This document shows, in pieces, positions 6,240-10,173 of a DNA stretch of 10,173 bases. This DNA is from CAG-170 sp022779365 (GTDB lineage Bacteria; Bacillota; Clostridia; Oscillospirales; Oscillospiraceae). The position numbers and the translations under genes were made by a program. Location of the stretch: the NCBI GenBank assembly GCA_022779365.1, contig JALFSI010000014.1, positions 1 through 10,173 on the forward strand. Direction: 5' to 3'. Position 1 is the stretch's first letter. Every line of letters begins with the position of its first letter. The notes under the pieces are model-generated. The model was not told the origin of the DNA. It did not search any database and saw only the letters and a program-made list of their open reading frames with translations.

Positions 6240-6938
6240 ATGTATTGTATCAAATGCGGCGTGGAGCTGGCGGACAGTGAAAAGGTCTGCCCGCTGTGCG
6301 GCACGCGCGTTTTTCACCCCGATCTGCCGCTGCCGGATGGGGAAGCGCCCTATCCAGCCGATGCCCGGCGGCGCACGGAGGAATTTAACCGTGCGGGGCT
6401 GCTGTTTATCCTCACGATGCTGGCGATCATCCCGGCGGTCATCTGCCTGCTGTGCGACTGGCGCGTGAACGGGCACATCGTCTGGTCGGGCTATGCCGCG
6501 GGCGGCATCGTGCTCACCTATATCCTCGCAGTGCTGCCGCTGTGGTTCCGCCGCCCGAACCCGGTCATTTTTGTGCCGGTGGATTTTGCGGCGATCTTGC
6601 TCTATCTTCTCTACATCGACCTTGCCACCGGCGGGCGCTGGTTTTTGTCCTTTGCTTTCCCGGCAGTGGGCGCGCTGGGGCTGCTCGTGAGCGCGATGGT
6701 GGCGCTGCTGCGGTATCTGCCGGGGGCGCACCTGTATATCTTCGGCGGCGCGCTCATCATTTCGGGAGGGCTGGCGGTGCTGACGGAGTTTCTCATCAAC
6801 CTCACCTTCAAGGTGCACCAGACGTTTTTCTGGTCGCTGTACCCGCTGGCGGCGGGCGTGCTGCTGGGCGTGATGCTGCTCATCATCGCCGTCTGCAAGC
6901 CCCTGCGCCGCTCGCTGCACCGCAAGTTTTTCATCTGA
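6240..6938 (+). CDS. Zinc-ribbon, six-helix membrane protein (DUF6320-like)
   Basis: This 232-aa protein begins with a zinc ribbon (Cys3, Cys6, Cys17 and Cys20 in CIKC...CPLC), then a short hydrophilic linker, HPDLPLPDGE, and six hydrophobic spans at roughly 52-72, 80-102, 108-128, 135-158, 163-187 and 196-219. The basic tail (RRSLHRKFF) suggests a cytoplasmic C-terminus. It matches my memory of DUF6320 proteins, which in Clostridia are often found beside alcohol-acetyltransferase-like genes; the function is not known. The ribosome site AAAGGA lies just before the ATG. The 30-bp gap after the acyltransferase gene and the shared terminator suggest co-transcription and a linked role, perhaps in membrane lipid or surface acyl chemistry (inference). 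Confidence 0.85.
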   Translation: MYCIKCGVELADSEKVCPLCGTRVFHPDLPLPDGEAPYPADARRRTEEFNRAGLLFILTMLAIIPAVICLLCDWRVNGHIVWSGYAAGGIVLTYILAVLPLWFRRPNPVIFVPVDFAAILLYLLYIDLATGGRWFLSFAFPAVGALGLLVSAMVALLRYLPGAHLYIFGGALIISGGLAVLTEFLINLTFKVHQTFFWSLYPLAAGVLLGVMLLIIAVCKPLRRSLHRKFFI

Positions 6939-6949
6939 TAAAGTGCAAA

Positions 6950-6985
6950 CCCCCGGCTTTCCAGTCGAAAGCCGGGGGCTTTTTA
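6950..6985 (+). terminator. Intrinsic terminator between convergent units
   Basis: A perfect 11-bp stem 6950-6960/6968-6978 (CCCCCGGCTTT) with a 7-nt loop is followed by C and TTTTT. It ends the plus-strand acyltransferase operon. Its T-run overlaps the stop codon of the convergent sirtuin gene. In the minus direction only TTT follows the stem, so it would be a weaker terminator there. Confidence 0.93.
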
Positions 6986-7699
6986 TAGCTGTGCAAAAAC
7001 CTGCCCGATGGGGTCGCGGAGGACGAGGTCGGCGGCGGTATCGTACGGCGTTTCGTCGCGGTTGATGAGCACCAGCTTACTGCCGCGATAGTAGCGGATG
7101 AGCCCCGCCGCGGGGTAGACGGTGAGCGATGTGCCGCCCACGATGAGCACGTCCGCCTCGGAGATGGCGTGCACCGCGCGGTGCAGGACGTCCTCGCTCA
7201 ACCCCTCCTCGTAGAGCACGACGTCTGGCTTGACCACTCCGCCGCAATCGCACCTCGGCACGCCCGCACAGTCGCGGATGAACTCCGGCGGATAAAATTT
7301 GCCGCAGCACGTGCAGTAATTGCGCCAGATCGAGCCGTGCAGCTCCAGAACGTTCCGGCTGCCCGCCTTTTGGTGCAGCCCGTCGATGTTCTGCGTGATG
7401 ACGGCGCGGAGCTTGCCCGCCTGCTCCAGCTCGGCGAGCTTTTTGTGCGCCGCGTTCGGCTGCGCCTCGAGCGGGAGCATTTTCTGTCGGTAAAAGCGGT
7501 AGAAATAGTCAGGCTGCTGATAGAAAAACGTGTGGCTCAGGATGGTCTCCGGCGGGTATTCGAACTGCTGGTGATACAGCCCGTCCACGCTGCGAAAATC
7601 CGGGATGCCCGACTCGGTGGACACGCCCGCGCCGCCGAAAAACACGATGTTGTCACTTGCCTCGATCCAGGTTTTTAGGGTCTCGATTTTTGAATCCAT
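6983..7699 (-). CDS. Sir2-family NAD-dependent protein deacylase (sirtuin)
   Basis: This 238-aa cytoplasmic enzyme removes acyl groups from lysines, using NAD+ and releasing nicotinamide and O-acyl-ADP-ribose. The NAD site shows GAGVSTESGIPDFRS (residues 23-37) and TQNIDGLHQKAG (102-113). Catalytic His121 lies in LELHGS. Zinc ligands are Cys129 and Cys132 (CTCC) and Cys150 and Cys152 (CDC, with one residue between rather than two). VGGTSL (187-192) is the usual NAD-binding motif. Length is standard for small bacterial sirtuins. The start overlaps the end of trmD by 47 bp and has GGAGGAGG 7 nt upstream, inside trmD, so the two are co-transcribed. Acyl-group preference (acetyl or succinyl) cannot be told. 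Confidence 0.96.
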   Translation of the reverse strand: MDSKIETLKTWIEASDNIVFFGGAGVSTESGIPDFRSVDGLYHQQFEYPPETILSHTFFYQQPDYFYRFYRQKMLPLEAQPNAAHKKLAELEQAGKLRAVITQNIDGLHQKAGSRNVLELHGSIWRNYCTCCGKFYPPEFIRDCAGVPRCDCGGVVKPDVVLYEEGLSEDVLHRAVHAISEADVLIVGGTSLTVYPAAGLIRYYRGSKLVLINRDETPYDTAADLVLRDPIGQVFAQL

Positions 7700-8441
7700 C
7701 GTCTTCCTCCTCCAGCTCCGCGATAAATTTGCGCTCCGCGCGCGTTTTATACGGGAATTTCAGCTTGTAAAACAGGTCCGGGCGGCAGTGGAGCGTGCGC
7801 AGGATGGACTGCTTTTTGCGCCAGCGCGCGATCTTCGCGTGGTCGCCGGAAAGTAAAACTTCCGGCACGCGCAGCCCGTGCCACTCGTCGGGGCGGGAGT
7901 ACTGCGGATATTCCAGCAGCCCGTCCCAGTGGCTCTCGTCGGTGAAGCACACGTCATCGCCGAGCACGCCGGGAACGAGCCGGCACACCGCATCCGCCAC
8001 CATCATTGCCGGCAGCTCGCCGCCGGTGAGCACAAAGTCGCCGATGGAGATTTCCTCGTCCACACACTCGTCGATGAAGCGCTGGTCGATGCCCTCATAG
8101 TGCCCGCAGACGAGGATGATGTTGTCATAGCTTAGAAGCTGCCGCGCCTTTTCCTGCGTAAAGACGCTGCCGCACGGCGAAAGGTAGATCGTATGCGCAG
8201 GTGCGCCCAGCTCGTCGCACACCGCGCTCCAGCAGCGCCAGAGCGGGTCTGCCTGCATCACCGCGCCGCGCCCGCCGCCGTAGGGGTAGTCGTCCACCTG
8301 ATTCTGCTTGTTTGCGGTATAATCCCGAATTTGATGCGTGCGGATGTCAATAAGCCCCTTTTTCTGCCCGCGGCCGAGGATGCTCGCCTGCATCATCGCG
8401 TCCACCGCGGCGGGGAAGAGCGTCAGAATGTCAAATCTCAT
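7653..8441 (-). CDS. trmD: tRNA (guanine-N1)-methyltransferase TrmD
   Basis: This 262-aa enzyme makes m1G37 next to the anticodon using S-adenosylmethionine, which prevents +1 frameshifting. The start MRFDILTLFP is typical. DDYPYGGGRGAVMQ (50-63), VCGHYEGIDQRF (111-122) and ISIGDFVLTGGELPAMM (131-147) form the trefoil-knot SAM site; Arg154 and Asp168 fall where the family has its catalytic pair. The ATG at 8441 lies inside the last codons of rimM (11-bp overlap) with GAGGGT upstream; a longer in-frame ORF to 8570 is only rimM antiphase sequence. The protein runs about 15 residues past the usual end with a charged tail (EEEDDGFKNRDPKNLDRGK), and that tail overlaps the sirtuin start. Confidence 0.97.
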   Translation of the reverse strand: MRFDILTLFPAAVDAMMQASILGRGQKKGLIDIRTHQIRDYTANKQNQVDDYPYGGGRGAVMQADPLWRCWSAVCDELGAPAHTIYLSPCGSVFTQEKARQLLSYDNIILVCGHYEGIDQRFIDECVDEEISIGDFVLTGGELPAMMVADAVCRLVPGVLGDDVCFTDESHWDGLLEYPQYSRPDEWHGLRVPEVLLSGDHAKIARWRKKQSILRTLHCRPDLFYKLKFPYKTRAERKFIAELEEEDDGFKNRDPKNLDRGK

Positions 8442-8937
8442 CGCTTGCCATACCCTCAATGAGCCGCACGCGGATATACCCCTCGTCCACATTGCGCTCC
8501 AGAATGAACTCCGGCACGGCGGGGATGAGGTATTCGCGCTTTTTGTCCGCCGCCGTGACGACGTACACATCGTTTCCGGGGCGGCAGAGGATGTCGGTAA
8601 GCGTGCCGACCGTTTCGCCGCCGGAGAACACCGGCAGCCCGATGAGATCGGCGATGAACACCGACCCCTCCGGCAGCCTTGCGTCCGCGCGGCGGATGCT
8701 CAGCACCTGCCCGCGCAGCGCCGCCGCCGCGTCGAGGTCGTCCACGCCTTCCAGCTTCAGCAGCACGCACGTTTTCTGCACGCGCGCCGTGCGCACGCGC
8801 ACGGGTCTGCCGCCGAGGTACAGCGTGTCAAACTCCAGAAGAAACGCAGGCTCGTCCGCCCACGGCATGACCTTGACCTCGCCGCGCACGCCGTGCGTGG
8901 AGACGATCTGCCCGACCTCCAGAAATTCCTGTTTCAT
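8431..8937 (-). CDS. rimM: Ribosome maturation factor RimM
   Basis: This 168-aa protein assists 30S subunit head assembly by binding ribosomal protein S19. The N-terminal RimM domain (GQIVSTHGVRGEVKVMPWAD, residues 9-28, to about 85) is followed by a PRC-barrel domain (about 92-165, beginning FIADLIGLPV). Length is normal. It is the first gene of rimM-trmD-sirtuin. The usual neighbour rpsP is absent upstream; the divergent queT gene lies there instead. The start ATG at 8937 is preceded by AGAAGGGC. The leader carries a terminator hairpin (see 8971-8996). Confidence 0.97.
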   Translation of the reverse strand: MKQEFLEVGQIVSTHGVRGEVKVMPWADEPAFLLEFDTLYLGGRPVRVRTARVQKTCVLLKLEGVDDLDAAAALRGQVLSIRRADARLPEGSVFIADLIGLPVFSGGETVGTLTDILCRPGNDVYVVTAADKKREYLIPAVPEFILERNVDEGYIRVRLIEGMASDEI

Positions 8938-8970
8938 GCCCTTCTACCTTTCATAAACCGCTCCGACGAT

Positions 8971-8996
8971 AAAAAAACAGGTACGCGCCGTACCTG
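8971..8996 (-). terminator. Intrinsic terminator within the rimM leader (possible attenuator)
   Basis: On the minus strand an 8-bp stem CAGGTACG/CGTACCTG (8996-8989/8985-8978) with a 3-nt loop is followed by seven T (8977-8971). It lies between the rimM promoter and the rimM start, only about 18 nt after the predicted transcription start. No minus-strand gene ends upstream of it. A second dyad, ATCGT 8997-9001 and ACGAT 8966-8970, brackets the whole terminator and could compete or close it. Confidence 0.82.
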
Positions 8997-9020
8997 ATCG
9001 TTCTGTGATTTCCGAAAATT

Positions 9021-9049
9021 ATCATACCAGATGCTGCGGTATTTGTCAA
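9021..9049 (-). promoter_or_regulatory. Promoter of the rimM-trmD-sirtuin operon
   Basis: On the minus strand TTGACA (9049-9044), a 17-bp spacer and TATGAT (9026-9021), with TG one base upstream (extended -10), form a strong sigma-A promoter. Its -35 box is 9 bp from the -35 box of the divergent queT promoter. Confidence 0.87.
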
Positions 9050-9058
9050 TTCTGCGGC

Positions 9059-9087
9059 TTGACAAGCGGCTCGCAGATGTGTAAAAT
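9059..9087 (+). promoter_or_regulatory. Promoter of queT
   Basis: TTGACA (9059-9064), a 17-bp spacer and TAAAAT (9082-9087) form a near-consensus sigma-A promoter. The start would fall near 9094, about 11 nt before the aptamer. Confidence 0.86.
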
Positions 9088-9104
9088 ATGCCCGCAATTA
9101 TATA

Positions 9105-9160
9105 AGACAGTTCGCAGCGCTGCAAGGCGCGATCCATCCTGTCTCTAAACAAAACCAGGA
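9105..9160 (+). promoter_or_regulatory. preQ1-I-like riboswitch aptamer of queT, with inserted loop hairpin
   Basis: Stem P1 is AGACAG/CTGTCT (9105-9110/9139-9144). The loop starts TTCGCAG (9111-9117), matching UCGCAG of the Thermoanaerobacter tengcongensis preQ1-I aptamer as I recall it. The base before the 3' strand is C (9138), where the ligand-pairing cytosine is expected. The A-rich tail AAACAAAACCAGG (9147-9159) matches the family tail AACAAAACAAGG. About 20 nt (9118-9137) replace the usual three loop bases and can fold as GCGC-TGCAAG-GCGC (9117-9120/9127-9130). The regulated gene is a queuosine-precursor transporter, which agrees. Ligand binding should stop transcription through the downstream terminator. 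Confidence 0.75.
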
Positions 9161-9192
9161 AGCCGGGGCTGCCCCTTTGCGGGGCGGTCTCC

Positions 9193-9219
9193 AACGGACG
9201 CTTCCGGCGTCCGTTTTTT
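9193..9219 (+). terminator. Expression-platform terminator of the queT riboswitch
   Basis: The stem AACGGACGC/GCGTCCGTT (9193-9201/9207-9215) with loop TTCCG is followed by T's up to 9219, just upstream of the queT ribosome site. The left arm end and loop GCTTCC (9200-9205) are complementary to GGAAGC (9158-9163), which contains the last bases of the aptamer. The two pairings exclude one another, giving a clear on/off switch. Confidence 0.9.
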
Positions 9220-9253
9220 GTTTACGCAAGCGCCAATTGGCAAGGAGGAACTC

Positions 9254-9757
9254 ATGAAAAAAATCACCCCCAGACAGATCGCGCTCAGCGGCATCGCCGC
9301 CGGGCTGTACGTCGCCGTGACGGTGCTCACGGCATCCTTTGCCTACGGCAACATCCAGTTCCGCATTGCGGACGCGATGTGCCTGCTCGTGTGCATCGAG
9401 CCGTCGCTCACCGTCGGGCTGACGCTGGGCTGCCTGATCGCGAACCTGTTTTCCACCGTCTCGGCGCTGGATATTATCATCGGCACGGCAGGCACGCTCC
9501 TTGGCTGCCTGCTGACGGTACATATCAAAAAGACGTGGCTGCTGCCCCTCCCGACGATTTTGTCGAACGCGATCCTGGTCGGCGCGATGCTCTCGTGGGT
9601 GCTCATGCCCGCAAACGAGTTCTGGCAGGGCTTTGCCATCATGGGCGGCGAAGTCGCCCTGGGCGAGCTCGTCGTCCTCTACGCCCTCGGCGTCCCGCTG
9701 GTCATCACCATGCGCCGCACCGGGCTGATGGAGAGGCTGCTGAGAGAGGGAAAATAA
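9254..9757 (+). CDS. queT: QueT-family queuosine-precursor transporter (ECF S-component-like)
   Basis: This 167-aa membrane protein has five or six hydrophobic segments. Its family signatures are YGNIQFRIADAM (31-42), GCLIANLFST (59-68) followed by DIIIGTAGTLLG (73-84), and GFAIMGGEVALGEL (126-139). QueT proteins are substrate-binding S components of energy-coupling-factor importers that take up queuosine precursors such as preQ1 or preQ0; the EcfA/T module is not in this window. The ATG at 9254 follows AAGGAGG (9242-9248) with a 5-nt gap. A riboswitch leader and its terminator precede it. It is transcribed alone; no following gene or clear terminator with a T-run is seen, only a short GGTGCG/CGCACC hairpin at 9763-9777. 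Confidence 0.92.
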   Translation: MKKITPRQIALSGIAAGLYVAVTVLTASFAYGNIQFRIADAMCLLVCIEPSLTVGLTLGCLIANLFSTVSALDIIIGTAGTLLGCLLTVHIKKTWLLPLPTILSNAILVGAMLSWVLMPANEFWQGFAIMGGEVALGELVVLYALGVPLVITMRRTGLMERLLREGK

Positions 9758-9787
9758 AAGAGGGTGCGTGCCGCACCGGCAAATCGG

Positions 9788-9848
9788 GATGCACCAATGC
9801 AAAACGGTACGCACCTGCAAACACAGACGCACCAATGCAAATCCGTAC
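9788..9848. repeat. Imperfect direct repeats downstream of queT
   Basis: Two 23-bp copies, 9788-9810 and 9826-9848, share GCACCAATGCAAA and GTAC and differ at three positions. A diverged middle copy (ACGCACCTGCAAAC, 9809-9822) gives roughly 18-20-bp spacing. They lie in the gene-free stretch 9758-10173. No CRISPR-like spacing or length is present. Confidence 0.6.
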
Positions 9849-9866
9849 AACGTTTGTAGGGGTCGC

Positions 9867-9928
9867 CGCACATTGTGCGATTTTGCGTTTGCGCCCTGCG
9901 CGGGAGGGGTAGAACCCCTCCCCTGCGC
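9867..9928. repeat. REP-like hairpins in the intergenic region
   Basis: Just after TGTAGGGGTCGC lie a hairpin CGCAC-ATT-GTGCG (9867-9879) and a perfect 9-bp hairpin GGGAGGGGT-AGA-ACCCCTCCC (9902-9922), the latter flanked by GCGC on both sides (9898-9901, 9925-9928). No T-run follows, so neither is an intrinsic terminator. The GTAGGGG-plus-palindrome style resembles dispersed intergenic repeats of gut Clostridia; this is from memory and copy number is unknown. Confidence 0.5.
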
Positions 9929-10040
9929 TGGTTTGGCGGTTGGGCGCGGCAGTTTATCGGTTGCATTTGTCCACAGCGTATGGTACTGTAATAGCATACA
10001 TTCCCCGGCGGATCACAACTGGTCTCTCAGTTCTGATACT

Positions 10041-10156
10041 AGAATCTGTTAAAAAGCTTGAAGAGCTTTTTATAGCGCCAACGGCGCGTCAGATTCTGCA
10101 TGAGACGGCGCAGCGTGCATTCGCACGATGCGAGTGTGCGTAGCACACGGGATTCT
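10041..10156. repeat. Nested inverted-repeat cluster at the right edge
   Basis: AGAATCTG (10041-10048) pairs with CAGATTCT (10090-10097), enclosing two hairpins: AAAAAGCT/AGCTTTTT (10051-10058/10064-10071) and GCGCC/GGCGC (10075-10079/10083-10087). Together they make a three-way-junction shape. Two more hairpins follow, CGTGC/GCACG (10114-10118/10123-10127) and GTGTGC/GCACAC (10134-10139/10143-10148). A second GATTCT (10151-10156) could pair with the first arm instead. No coding frame is convincing here. It could be a structured RNA, a mobile-element end or a REP cluster. Confidence 0.5.
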
Positions 10157-10173
10157 TGATTCAATATTTTAAT

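Noticed and set aside
9763..9777. Hairpin after queT as an intrinsic terminator
   Set aside because: The stem GGTGCG/CGCACC is short and is followed by GGCAAATCGG, without a T-run.
9788..9848. Possible CRISPR array
   Set aside because: Only two good copies, 15 bp between them with a third diverged copy inside, and no cas gene nearby.
9098..9997. Minus-strand 299-aa open frame opposite queT
   Set aside because: It crosses the riboswitch, its terminator and queT antisense, with no recognisable domain.
9768..10143. Small plus-strand frames after queT
   Set aside because: They are made of repeat and hairpin DNA, lack ribosome sites and show no protein-like pattern.

Overview
The window looks like a GC-rich gut Clostridia chromosome (probably Oscillospiraceae/Ruminococcaceae). 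This rests on the proteins (MATE exporter, DUF6320-type zinc-ribbon membrane protein, QueT, RimM/TrmD), the strong AGGAGG ribosome sites and the consensus sigma-A promoters. The assignment is by family resemblance only.

Positions 1-2323 are the integrase end of an integrative element. It holds the tail of an unrecognised gene, then a 516-bp non-coding stretch with paired TAGCGACTA repeats and a run of perfect inverted repeats. An excisionase-like helix-turn-helix gene and a tyrosine integrase of the AP2-N-terminus type follow, with an intrinsic terminator after them. Next comes a block of helically phased short repeats that could be integrase arm sites. The element stops against the 3' end of a tRNA-Val(GAC) gene (2324-2400, minus), the probable attachment site.

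Positions 2400-6985 are chromosomal. A MATE exporter (minus) lies directly upstream of tRNA-Val. It is divergent from a two-gene unit (plus) that encodes a 719-aa fusion of an HSL-type alpha/beta hydrolase with a condensation-like acyltransferase, followed by a zinc-ribbon six-helix membrane protein. A strong terminator closes this unit.

Positions 6983-9757 hold two divergent transcription units that share a back-to-back promoter region. To the left runs rimM-trmD-sirtuin, with all genes overlapping and an intrinsic terminator inside the very short leader (possible attenuation). To the right runs queT, a transporter for queuosine precursors. Its leader matches a preQ1-I riboswitch with an extra hairpin in its loop, plus a visible antiterminator/terminator switch. 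TrmD modifies tRNA position 37 and queuosine sits at position 34, so the shared control region serves two anticodon-loop modification functions.

The last 416 bases (9758-10173) contain no gene I can support. They carry imperfect direct repeats and many hairpins resembling REP-like intergenic elements.
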